In this document: one piece after another, positions 25,948-33,352 of the stretch | Position numbering within the stretch: position 1 is the first letter of the stretch | Layout of the letters: each line of letters starts with the position of its first letter | Source of the DNA: JACZUI01 sp965216725 | GTDB lineage: Bacteria; Actinomycetota; Acidimicrobiia; Spongiisociales; ZC4RG35 | Assembly (NCBI GenBank): GCA_965216725.1 | Contig: CBDCGI010000027.1 | Span: forward strand, 1-52,126 | Reading direction: 5' to 3' | DNA length: 52,126 nt | Position numbers and translations under genes: made by a program | Notes under the pieces: generated by a model | The model's input: only the letters and a program-made list of their open reading frames with translations | The model's database searches: none | What the model was told of the DNA's origin: nothing

Positions 25948-25973
25948 ACGCCACCCCGGATCACGTGCGGTGG
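25948..25973 (+). repeat. Dispersed cassette-border repeat, partial copy
   Basis: CGCCACCCCGGATCACGTGCGGTGG follows the toxin stop directly. It matches the right half of the border repeat (CCCCGGATYAGGTGCGGT). Confidence 0.6.
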
Positions 25974-26157
25974 AAGCGGATCACCCGCCTGTTGTTGGTT
26001 GAGGGTTTTGATGGCTCGGCGCTTCTTATCAAAAGAGGCTCTAACGGGTGACGAGGACGTAGATGTGGGCTGTCATGTCTCCGGCTCCGGTCGGCTCTGA
26101 ATGAGTGGACTGGTGATTGCGTCCGTTCCGGTATCGAGCTGTCTATAGGCTGTCGGC

Positions 26158-27399
26158 GTGGATCGCTCGACCGTTCAGCGGCGCACCGTTGGGACGCTGA
26201 TGGCGGCCAACGTGTTCGCGTACGCCGGGTTCGTGGGCCTGACCGCGGTAACGACGCTTCTTGCCGGTTCGATGCTGGACGCGGATACCTGGGCTGGGCT
26301 ACCGGCGGCAACCACTACGCTCGGCACTGCCGTCGCAGCGACCCCTCTGGCGCTGAGGTCTAAGAGAAAGGGGCGTCGCCGGGGAGTCCGGGGCGGGTAC
26401 CTCGTGGGCATCGTCGGCGCTGGTTTGGCTTTCGCGTCGGGACAGCTGGCAATGTTCTGGCTGTTCGCCGTTGCGATGGCCCTGGCCGGGGTGGGCCAGG
26501 CATCGACGCTCCAGAACAGGTATGCGGCGGCGGATCTTGCGGACGAAGACCGCAGGGCCCGTGATATCTCCCTTGTTGTCTGGGTGGGGACTGTCGGTGC
26601 AGTCGTGGGCCCGGTGCTTGCTCGATCCGCCAACCGCGCTGGTATCGGGATGGGTTTGCGTGAGTGGGTGGCTCCCATGGCGTTAGGTGTCATTGGCTTC
26701 GCGGCCGGGTGGACGATCATCGAAGCCCGTTTGAGACCTGATCCGCTTGAAGTCGCGGGAGGTGTCGATCCAACCGCGAAGGCCCAGAACCCGCTCCTTG
26801 GATTGCGAGAAGCCTGGCGCGTCGTCTTCGGCAACAATCTCGCCCGGCTGTCGATCACGGCGATGGTGGTCAGCCAAATGGCGATGGTTGGGGTAATGGT
26901 CATGACGCCTCTTCACATGAGAGACCATGGCCATGCGGAGATGTCGCTTCTGGTTGTCGCCGTTCACGTCTTCGGCATGTTTGGATTCGCTCCACTCATA
27001 GGAGCATGGGCAGACCGCAGAGGCCGGATAACGGCCCTGCGTGTGGGTGCGGCAGTGCTCGGAGTTGGGACGGTCGTGACCGTGGTCGGCGGATATTCCC
27101 CTCCTTTGATGTTCATCGGCCTATTCCTTCTGGGCGTCGGTTGGAATTTCGCATTCGTCGCAGGGTCGGCACTCCTCACCGAGTGCCTTCCAGCCAATTA
27201 CCGCCTCGGGGCGCAGGGTTTGTCGGACGTCATGATGAGCGCCATGGCCGCATTGGCCGCGTTCGGATCGGGTTTCATCAAGGAGGCCGCTGGGTTCCAT
27301 TGGCTGGCAAACATCGCCACCGTCGCAGCAGCAGGAACGCTCATCTACGCGTTGGCCACCGATAGGTCGCGTGAGCCAGTGGTAGTGCGGTCGAGTTGA
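26158..27399 (+). CDS. MFS transporter
   Basis: A 413-residue protein with about twelve hydrophobic segments, a basic loop (RSKRKGRRRGVRGG) and the MFS-type AWADRRGR motif between segments in the second half. Length is typical for major facilitator exporters. It starts at GTG 26158. It stands alone between repeat-bounded modules. Substrate unknown. Confidence 0.85.
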   Translation: MDRSTVQRRTVGTLMAANVFAYAGFVGLTAVTTLLAGSMLDADTWAGLPAATTTLGTAVAATPLALRSKRKGRRRGVRGGYLVGIVGAGLAFASGQLAMFWLFAVAMALAGVGQASTLQNRYAAADLADEDRRARDISLVVWVGTVGAVVGPVLARSANRAGIGMGLREWVAPMALGVIGFAAGWTIIEARLRPDPLEVAGGVDPTAKAQNPLLGLREAWRVVFGNNLARLSITAMVVSQMAMVGVMVMTPLHMRDHGHAEMSLLVVAVHVFGMFGFAPLIGAWADRRGRITALRVGAAVLGVGTVVTVVGGYSPPLMFIGLFLLGVGWNFAFVAGSALLTECLPANYRLGAQGLSDVMMSAMAALAAFGSGFIKEAAGFHWLANIATVAAAGTLIYALATDRSREPVVVRSS

Positions 27400-27427
27400 G
27401 CGTGCCCTGAGGAGAAGGCTCCAAGCG

Positions 27428-27526
27428 ATGATCCGCTCCGATCATCGTGGCGACCCAATGCGGCTCTCGGGACTAGCCCTGCTTCTGCTGGTGACGGTGA
27501 CGGCGGGCTGCGGAGGTACAGGGTGA
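27428..27526 (+). pseudogene. Truncated lipoprotein signal peptide
   Basis: A 32-codon frame whose second Met begins MRLSGLALLLLVTVTAGCGG, a complete lipoprotein signal peptide with lipobox, followed at once by TGA. It is probably the 5' stub of a lost lipoprotein gene, since aminotransferase-derived remnant sequence begins at its stop. Confidence 0.5.
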
Positions 27527-27802
27527 GCCCCGCGATTCTGGACCAAGCCGGGCGAACAGTTGTGTCTTCTGCACCTCCAAGACTTCCGCGATGACCGGCT
27601 GGCGGGTGGGTTATGTCACCGGCCCGCCGGAGGTGGTGGCGATGGTGGGACGCGTGGTCGAGAATTCTGTGTCGTGCGCGGCGGCGGTATCACAGAAGGC
27701 GGCAGAGGCGTGAAACTTGGAGTCTCCTATCTCGCCACCAGCGTCGAGTCGTTACCCGGGGGCCGGATGGCTTCATTTCTCGAGCGAGTTCGTTCGCCGT
27801 GA
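27527..27802 (+). pseudogene. Scrambled remnant of aminotransferase and HpcH/HpaI aldolase genes
   Basis: From about 27527 to 27711 the DNA closely matches the middle of the aminotransferase gene (about 22035-22215, around the PLP-Lys and GWRVGYVTGPPEVVAMV region). At 27712 it jumps to a copy of the last ~90 bp of the aldolase gene (about 23256-23348), including its stop and a few bases beyond. About 1 kb between these points is missing. The aldolase tail is still readable as SVESLPGGRMASFLERVRSP, but the aminotransferase part is shifted out of frame. Confidence 0.85.
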
Positions 27803-27976
27803 GGTGTGTGGGAGCTTCTGGAGCCGCCTCGGATCGGGTTGGGCAGGCGTGAACTTTCGCGGGGAAGTCAGTCGTCGGCTGGGCTCCCACCCGCCCAGAT
27901 CCGGGCACCATGCCCGCCACGACAAACTCGGGCGCGCATATGCCGTTAGGTTCGGCTGCGGCCTAGGGTTGTGGTG

Positions 27977-27992
27977 TAGCGCCTGTGCGCTA
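27977..27992 (+). promoter_or_regulatory. Hairpin in the leader of the RRM gene
   Basis: TAGCGC-CTGT-GCGCTA forms a perfect 6-bp stem with a 4-base loop, followed by a T-rich, C-rich stretch (CTTGCTTTGCTTCTTTCG). It lies about 130 bp before the RRM start and could be an attenuator or a cold-responsive leader element. Inference from structure only. Confidence 0.3.
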
Positions 27993-28123
27993 GCGCCTTG
28001 CTTTGCTTCTTTCGTCCGTCGGATGTTGCGGCAAGATCTCTTCTGCTTCTTTTCGTGGAGCAAGGTTGGTCATGTCGGCTCGGTGTCATCCATTCGACGG
28101 CTTCAGCTCAAAGGAGCTTGCAA

Positions 28124-28378
28124 ATGTCTGCCAACCTCTATGTAGGCAATCTCACGTTCAACGTGGACAACGACGAACTCCGGTCTCTATTCGTCCCATA
28201 CGGGGAAGTCTCTTCCGCCAATGTGATCACTGACAGGGAGTCAGGTCGCTCGCGCGGTTTCGGCTTCGTGGAGATGGCTTCGAAGGAGGCCGCCGACAGT
28301 GCCATATCCGCTTTGAACGGCAAAGACCATGGTGGCCGTCAGTTGACGGTCAACATCGCCCGACCGCGATCACGCTGA
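28124..28378 (+). CDS. RRM-domain RNA-binding protein
   Basis: An 84-residue single RNA-recognition motif protein. RNP2 LYVGNL is at residues 5-10 and RNP1 RGFGFVEM at 44-51, both complete. It ends in a short basic tail ARPRSR. The start ATG 28124 has AAGGAG at 28111-28116; longer in-frame starts lie in the leader and lack family similarity. Small RRM proteins of this type in bacteria bind single-stranded RNA and are often cold-induced. It stands alone; the upstream leader has a hairpin. Confidence 0.92.
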   Translation: MSANLYVGNLTFNVDNDELRSLFVPYGEVSSANVITDRESGRSRGFGFVEMASKEAADSAISALNGKDHGGRQLTVNIARPRSR

Positions 28379-28680
28379 TCCCGGCAACACATTCGCCGGT
28401 CGCGTTCGTTTCCGCGGCTCTGCTGCCGATGTGCCTCTCAGAGTCAATGGAGGCTCGGGGCCAAGAATCGCGAAACAGCCCTCCTAAGGGCACGTGTGAA
28501 AGCTCGACTCGACAAGCGCGCGGCCAAACAGGACGACGTCACGCCTGAGACCGTAGGCCCGGTATAGGGGCGGTTGGGAATGGCACGCGCGTGCGTCGGT
28601 TTGATGCGCAGAGTCGCGAGTCAATCCGCAAGAAAACCGGTTCTCTCCGTGCACTCAGCAAATATATGGGGAAACGCTCG
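28379..28680. other. Intergenic stretch without a supported gene
   Basis: I see no family-like reading frame. A weak CCGGC/GCCGG inverted repeat follows the RRM stop without a T-run. A frame ending at about 28566 encodes a short Lys/Arg-rich peptide but has no clear start. Confidence 0.4.
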
Positions 28681-28740
28681 CTGACCATGCAGTTTGCGGT
28701 GGCGCCTCAAACGCGCGCCCCCCGGATCAGGTGCGGTTGG
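28681..28740 (+). repeat. Dispersed cassette-border repeat, full copy
   Basis: CTGACCATGCAGTTT at the left end and CAAACGCGCGCCCCCCGGAT plus CAGGTGCGGTTGG at the right end. It lies directly against the 3' end of the PIN toxin gene (28742). Pairs with the copy at 29453, so the RHH/PIN module is bracketed on both sides. Confidence 0.8.
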
Positions 28741-28741
28741 G

Positions 28742-29152
28742 CTAACCGGCTTCAATCATCGCCAGAAACTCGGCCGGAGAACGAACGGGTATCCGCCCAG
28801 ACAGGTTCAGAAGATCCGAATCCCCCGAAACCAGTACCGACTGGGTGCCGGCAGCAAGTGCTATCAGATAATCATCGTAGGGGTCTGCCGACCGCACGTC
28901 AGGCGACTCGTTGGGATCGTCAGCCGTGGGTCCACCTCTGGCGAGAAGCTCCAACAGCTCCCTCGCCTCCTCGGGCGTGACTCGACTAGCAAGCTTCGGA
29001 TAACTGAAGGCGCGTTCTAGCTCCACCAGCAGCTTGTTGGAGACAACGAGCTCAAATGCCCCTTCCAACCAGGCTTTGAATACTCGAACGGGTGAACCTC
29101 CTGGTGAGAGAGCTGCCGAGATGACCACGTTGGGGTCGAGGACTGCCCTCAA
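28742..29152 (-). CDS. PIN-domain toxin (PIN_3-type putative toxin component)
   Basis: A 136-residue PIN-domain protein. It starts MRAVLDPNVVISAAL (first acidic residue Asp6), has the middle ELERAFSYPKL segment and the acidic cluster SADPYDDYLIALAAG with VLVSGDSDLL. These give the usual metal-binding acid set of an RNase. The start overlaps the antitoxin stop (ATGA, 29149-29152). Confidence 0.9.
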   Translation of the reverse strand: MRAVLDPNVVISAALSPGGSPVRVFKAWLEGAFELVVSNKLLVELERAFSYPKLASRVTPEEARELLELLARGGPTADDPNESPDVRSADPYDDYLIALAAGTQSVLVSGDSDLLNLSGRIPVRSPAEFLAMIEAG

Positions 29153-29382
29153 TTCTTGGATTCACGACGAGCGGCGGTCTGCGCTTCTAGGGCAAGTTCC
29201 AATGCATCCTCTTCGGACATGTCATTCCGAGCCCAGAGTCGTTCCATTAGATCCAGACCCAGGTCTCGGCGGACAGCTTCCTCGATCACTTCGCTCTCAC
29301 GCTTCCCGGTCCGAGCGGCGCGAATTTTCACCGCCTTCAAGATTTCTTCATCAATCGTGAGAGTTGTGCGCGTCTTAGTCAC
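29149..29382 (-). CDS. Ribbon-helix-helix antitoxin partner of the PIN toxin
   Basis: A 77-residue protein. TRTTLTIDEEILKAVKIRA and GKRESEVIEEAV give the strand-helix-helix RHH fold; the C-terminal half is acidic and helical for toxin binding. The start is GTG 29382, six bases after a TATGAT -10 box, so the message may be leaderless. Confidence 0.85.
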   Translation of the reverse strand: MTKTRTTLTIDEEILKAVKIRAARTGKRESEVIEEAVRRDLGLDLMERLWARNDMSEEDALELALEAQTAARRESKN

Positions 29383-29388
29383 ACCTGC

Positions 29389-29394
29389 ATCATA
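29389..29394 (-). promoter_or_regulatory. -10 box of the RHH/PIN operon with direct repeats
   Basis: Minus-strand TATGAT lies six bases before the GTG start. ATGATGC is repeated across it, making a likely RHH operator. The -35 is weak. Confidence 0.5.
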
Positions 29395-29452
29395 GCATCA
29401 TGGTGTATGAATTAGGAGAGGTCGGTTTGACCGATCCTTACGCTCTGCGCCC

Positions 29453-29595
29453 CTGAGCAGGGCTCTTGCGAAGCCGTGTCAAACGCGCGCCCGGATTAGA
29501 TGCGGTAGCGGGGGAGAGGCCTGTGGTTGTTGGGGATTTGGTTGGTTGGGCGATCGGCGTCAAACGAAGGTCAAACCGGCTAGTCCGAATGTCGA
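29453..29595 (+). repeat. Dispersed cassette-border repeat, extended copy
   Basis: Core 29453-29510 (CTGAGCAGGGCTCTTGCGAA, GTGTCAAACGCGCGCCCGGA, TTAGATGCGGTAGCG). An extension to about 29595 is shared only with the copy at 45075-45180: GAGAGGCCTGTG(G/A)TTGTT, and later GCGTCAAACGA(A/G)GGTCAAAC. It lies upstream of the RHH/PIN promoter. Confidence 0.8.
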
Positions 29596-30235
29596 TCTGA
29601 CTTGATTGCGGTGGCGAGGGCCGCTGAAGCATCGTCAACGCGAAGACCACTCCTCCTCCCTCCGAAACTGGCCAACCGGTCACAACGGTCACTCTCCACC
29701 CCGACACCACACTTCGCTTAGAGGAAAAACGTTCCGATCCTCAGAGTTATCACCGTGAAGAATCATGAGTGGTTGCGTCGGCGAGTTCTGGGGCCATTAG
29801 CGATTGGGGTGAGCCGGCGTGGGGGAGCCAGACGAGCACCAAACCAACTTCTCGTGGGATCCGGAACCAACCGGAGGTCTGCTGGCAACTACCCATGGAG
29901 CTTGAACAACTGGGGTCTGGCCAGTTGGGGTGGGCCAGGATATCGGTTGAGAGGGTGGATGCACCGAAGGCCATCCGCGGGTGGTAGCTTCGGCGTGAGC
30001 CCGGCTAACGAGAAGGCTGGCCAATGGCAGCGAGGACAGCAATCACACTTCGCCTGATACGAGCGCTCAGGTTCCGATATGACGACCCGCTTCGCTATTT
30101 GCATGTGTTCACTCGTGACCGCCTGACATTGGACGACGGAGTTGGCGTCAATGCCCTCGACGGCGGTGACGACACCGATGGCCTCGAGCTGGTCAGAAGG
30201 GAACCAGGCGCTGTTGTCAGCGAAGACCAACTGGC
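29596..30235. other. Long intergenic region before the protease/NTPase operon
   Basis: About 640 bp without a convincing gene. A 71-codon plus-strand frame at 30024-30239 overlaps the next start as ATGA and could be a small coupled gene, but it has no ribosome site or family signal, and the opposite strand is open as well. This region should hold the promoter of the downstream ten-gene operon; I could not pick a clear -35/-10 pair. Confidence 0.35.
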
Positions 30236-30964
30236 ATGACATCCTTCAGCTTTGCCCGCTATCAACCCGCAGATCATTGCGAGGCCGCGGCTGGCGCTGG
30301 AGCGCGAGCGATTCTCGCCTTCTGCCTTGACCAGTGGTCGTTCGCCTCGTCGATGGGAATCTTCAACTGTCGCAATGCTCGAGGGTCGACCAGTCTCAGT
30401 CACCATGCCGAAGGCCGTGCGATAGATATTGGGATCCCGACGTTCTCCCCAACAAAAGCTGATTCTGCAAAAGGCATGCAGGTTGCGGAAGCCCTGGGCT
30501 CCAACGGAAGACGGCTTGGGATCGACCATCTCATCTACGACCAGAAGATCTGGTCTGCTCGAAGTCCCGGAGGACGTGAATACACCGGTGCCCACCCTCA
30601 TTTCGACCACATCCACGCCGGTCTCACACGTCAGTCGGCCACGAATCTCACGTATGCCACGGTGAAGTCGGTCATTGGTAACCGGACGACAAGTTTTGCG
30701 ATAGAGGAGGAAGACATTCTCGGATTCGATATCGGAGCAATCGGCTCGGCCTCAGTTACGGGCGACAGGTCCAAAGCCCTACAACTCATGCTGATCGACC
30801 GCGGCTACAAGCTGCCCCGCTTTGGTCCTGACGGCCGAGCGGGAGACGAGACGCGCCAGGCGCTGGGACGCTTCAAAGCCGACAACAACCTTGACGACGA
30901 GCTCGGAGAGCTCACCGGAATCGTCGGTCCGCATACCTACGCCACCTTGTTCAAACCCGCTTAG
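30236..30964 (+). CDS. M15-like peptidase domain plus peptidoglycan-binding domain
   Basis: A 242-residue protein. Residues ~20-130 carry the zinc peptidase pattern of D-Ala-D-Ala carboxypeptidase/M15-like and ARB-07466-type domains: SHHAEGRAIDIG (His57, Asp64) and HFDHIHAG (His125, His127). Residues ~165-242 form a peptidoglycan-binding-type repeat (SKALQLMLIDRGYKLPRFGPDG, then GDETRQALGRFKADNN). There is no signal peptide, so it is cytoplasmic unless released by lysis or a dedicated route. It is the first gene of the ten-gene run, and its stop abuts the next ATG (30964/30965). A role as lytic effector is inference. Confidence 0.75.
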   Translation: MTSFSFARYQPADHCEAAAGAGARAILAFCLDQWSFASSMGIFNCRNARGSTSLSHHAEGRAIDIGIPTFSPTKADSAKGMQVAEALGSNGRRLGIDHLIYDQKIWSARSPGGREYTGAHPHFDHIHAGLTRQSATNLTYATVKSVIGNRTTSFAIEEEDILGFDIGAIGSASVTGDRSKALQLMLIDRGYKLPRFGPDGRAGDETRQALGRFKADNNLDDELGELTGIVGPHTYATLFKPA

Positions 30965-31657
30965 ATGCCGCCAGCTGAATTAGAGAACGAGGGGAAATCT
31001 GGCGCGGGTCGGACGCGCGATATCGATCTAGCCCAGGAGGTTTTCGTGCCCGTAGCGGTCGACGCGTCGCGACTAGTGGACGGGGTGGAGACGCTGAGAG
31101 CGACCTACTTCATCGTCACCGCAGATTCTCCGGGATCAGTGTGGGAAATCGACCTTCCTCCGCTGGCGCAGATGCGTGGTCTAGGAGCTATTGGAATGCT
31201 TGGCGTGGTTTTCAGCACATTGCGCCCCGTCGGAGCCGACGGACGAGATCAGACTCGGTTCGACGTCTTCGCCGATCCAGGGGATATCGCTTCGATTTTT
31301 GCCCTGGAGGACGGCGATGCCGGCTTATCTGTCCAGCTCGAAGACATCTGGCTGCCCCAGTCATGGTGTCGGGACGTTCCAGATTGGGGCTATGAGCAAG
31401 CGAGAGATGACGAGCCGATACAGCGTGGGGACGTGCTCCGGGTGGCTCTTGAACTTTTTAGGAATGCGTTTCTCTTCTCAACGGGCGACATCAATGTCGA
31501 AACCCTGATGGGTTCTGATACCTCAGGGCGAATCTTCCGTTCGCCTCGAGAGACCGCAGCCCTGCGCTACTGGGCCGACGATCAGATCGAGAAGAGCAAG
31601 CGAGCCTTCGCAGAAGCACCATCTCCATACCAGTTGGAGTGGACCAGCGATGGCTGA
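30965..31657 (+). CDS. Unknown protein in the protease/NTPase operon
   Basis: A 230-residue protein that I do not recognise. It has a charged N-terminus, then predicted strands (EVFVPVAVDASRLVDGVETL, ATYFIVTADSPGSVWEIDLP), suggesting a beta-rich domain up to ~130, followed by an acidic/Trp region (LEDIWLPQSWCRDVPDWG) and a helical C-terminus. No signal peptide or membrane segment. It starts directly after the peptidase stop and overlaps the next gene by 8 bp, so it belongs to the same transcript and probably partners the peptidase or the MBL-fold protein. Confidence 0.7.
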   Translation: MPPAELENEGKSGAGRTRDIDLAQEVFVPVAVDASRLVDGVETLRATYFIVTADSPGSVWEIDLPPLAQMRGLGAIGMLGVVFSTLRPVGADGRDQTRFDVFADPGDIASIFALEDGDAGLSVQLEDIWLPQSWCRDVPDWGYEQARDDEPIQRGDVLRVALELFRNAFLFSTGDINVETLMGSDTSGRIFRSPRETAALRYWADDQIEKSKRAFAEAPSPYQLEWTSDG

Positions 31658-32510
31658 ACTCTCGGTAACCCTGATCGATGTCGGTTGGGGAGACAGCATC
31701 CTCGTCGACTCGGTCGATGATGTAGGCGACCGGCGGTACGGCCTGATTGACTGCAACGACTACGAGCGGCAACGCACTGCCATGGCATTCATAAAGAGAT
31801 ATTTCGAACGGCAAGGTCACGACTGGAAAAACACGGACCACAACTTCGAATGGGTCCTACTCACCCATGGCCACGCTGATCATGCCCGTGGCCTAAAAGA
31901 GATGATGAAGACCTTTGGGACCAAACACTTCTGGTACCCGAAGTCGGTGGCCTCCACCACCTACGGTGTGCTCCTCGACTACGCCAACCGTTCCAACAAT
32001 GTCATCCACCATCAGGCGGTGGACGAGTCCAAAGTCTTGGGTGCACCCCAGGTGGTGTTCCACGCTGATCTGGACATCCTCTGGCCCAACTGGAACCAGA
32101 TCGACACCGACAATGAGAACAACAACTCGGTGGTTCTCGCCGTCACCCTCGGCGACCGATCGTTTGTTCTCACCGGCGACGCCGAGGCAGAGAATTGGCC
32201 GCACATCGTCGACCGGCTACCTGAGACACCTTCATATATCCAAGTTCCCCACCACGGCGGCCGAAACGGGCTCTTCGACTCCAACGACGAAACCCCACTT
32301 CTCGACCACATCAGCAGATACAAGACCCGTCTCATCATGAGCAGCCACGTTGTGCCACATGGTCATCCCCACCCCGACATCATCACGGAACTCGACAACC
32401 GGAGATTTGTCGCATACCGAACCGACAAGAGCTACAACGTGACCCTCACCACTGACGGCGACCGAGTGAGGGTCGGCTACACCCACATCAGCGGACGACT
32501 ACCTAGATAG
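31650..32510 (+). CDS. ComEC-like metallo-beta-lactamase-fold hydrolase
   Basis: A 286-residue MBL-fold protein of the ComEC/Rec2-C-like group. The metal motif THGHADH (His73, His75, Asp77, His78) is complete, as are TGDAE (Asp177) and PHHGG (His201/202). The opening VTLIDVGWGDSILV is typical of this group. There are no membrane segments, so it is a free-standing cytoplasmic enzyme, probably a nuclease or phosphodiesterase. Stand-alone ComEC-type MBL proteins often occur beside caspase/CHAT conflict genes. It overlaps the upstream gene by 8 bp; 98 bp with an imperfect hairpin separate it from the CHAT gene. Confidence 0.88.
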   Translation: MAELSVTLIDVGWGDSILVDSVDDVGDRRYGLIDCNDYERQRTAMAFIKRYFERQGHDWKNTDHNFEWVLLTHGHADHARGLKEMMKTFGTKHFWYPKSVASTTYGVLLDYANRSNNVIHHQAVDESKVLGAPQVVFHADLDILWPNWNQIDTDNENNNSVVLAVTLGDRSFVLTGDAEAENWPHIVDRLPETPSYIQVPHHGGRNGLFDSNDETPLLDHISRYKTRLIMSSHVVPHGHPHPDIITELDNRRFVAYRTDKSYNVTLTTDGDRVRVGYTHISGRLPR

Positions 32511-32551
32511 GCCAGAAGGTCTGACCGGCGAAGGTGCCTCAACGCCGGCAT

Positions 32552-32590
32552 GGAGCCTCAACCATGGCCCGGGGGCTTTGAGTAGCCTCC
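32552..32590 (+). other. Imperfect hairpin between MBL and CHAT genes
   Basis: GGAG-C-CTCAA (32552-32561) can pair with TTGAG-TAGC-CTCC (32578-32590), with a G/C-rich loop. No T-run follows. It could modulate read-through between the first three genes and the remaining seven. Confidence 0.25.
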
Positions 32591-32608
32591 AAATCAGAAA
32601 GGCGAGTC

Positions 32609-33307
32609 GTGAGCCAGCAGGATCACACGGTTTCGATTCAAGGTGACGTTTCGGGTCAAGTGGCCGCCGGGACGAACGTACACCAAATGCAAATACGTGA
32701 TCGCGGCGAAAGCGGTCCGCGAGCCAAGATCCTCTTTCTCGCCGCTAACCCAGTGGACACGACGGAACTCAGGCTTGGTGAAGAGGTCCGGACCATCGAC
32801 GAAAGGCTGAGGGCTGCTGAATATCGGGATGCGTTCGAACTGGTCCAGCACTGGGCTGTCCGTGCAACGGATCTGTCGGAAGCACTATTGAGGCATCGGC
32901 CCCAGGTTCTCCATTTCTCCGGCCACGGGAGTACAGCGGGTGCCTTGGTCCTCGAGGACGAGAGTGGGCTCTCCACAGAGGTCACCGCAGCGGGGCTGGC
33001 CCGACTCTTCCGCGCTGTCGGACAAAACCTGCAATGTGTTGTGCTCAACGCGTGCTATTCGGCGACCCAAGCAGAACAGATTTCACGGCACGTCGACTGC
33101 GTGATTGGCACGTCGCTGGCTATAGGGGACAAAGCTTCCATCAGGTTCGCGGGAGGGTTCTATCGTGGATTGGCCTACGGGGAGACCTTTCGGACTTCTT
33201 TCGACCTCGGGTGCAACGAGATCGAGCTCGCTGCCTTGGACGAAGAGACAACCCCTCGGCTTCTACATCGGGAAGGCTTCGACCCGGCTAGTCAGAGTCT
33301 GGTGTGA
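32609..33307 (+). CDS. CHAT-domain caspase-like protease with N-terminal GDVSG motif
   Basis: A 232-residue compact CHAT protease. The core begins KILFLAANPVDTTELRLGEE; the catalytic His is in FSGHGS (His106) and the Cys in VLNACYS (Cys149), both present. CFIGTSLAIGD-type and AFAGGFYRGLA-type segments (here VIGTSLAIGDKASI and FAGGFYRGLAYG) complete the fold. The first ~30 residues carry VSIQGDVSGQVAAGTNV, nearly the same motif as the N-terminus of the STAND protein encoded next. It starts at GTG 32609. Small single-domain CHAT proteins with a short adaptor usually act as effectors switched on by an NTPase partner. Confidence 0.9.
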   Translation: MSQQDHTVSIQGDVSGQVAAGTNVHQMQIRDRGESGPRAKILFLAANPVDTTELRLGEEVRTIDERLRAAEYRDAFELVQHWAVRATDLSEALLRHRPQVLHFSGHGSTAGALVLEDESGLSTEVTAAGLARLFRAVGQNLQCVVLNACYSATQAEQISRHVDCVIGTSLAIGDKASIRFAGGFYRGLAYGETFRTSFDLGCNEIELAALDEETTPRLLHREGFDPASQSLV

Positions 33308-33352
33308 CTGCGATGCGACACGGCGCCGCCTCCGGACTGGGGAGCGAGGCTG

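Noticed and set aside
30024..30239. Small plus-strand gene before the peptidase, overlapping as ATGA
   Set aside because: No ribosome site, no family signal, and the opposite strand is equally open; kept only as a possibility.
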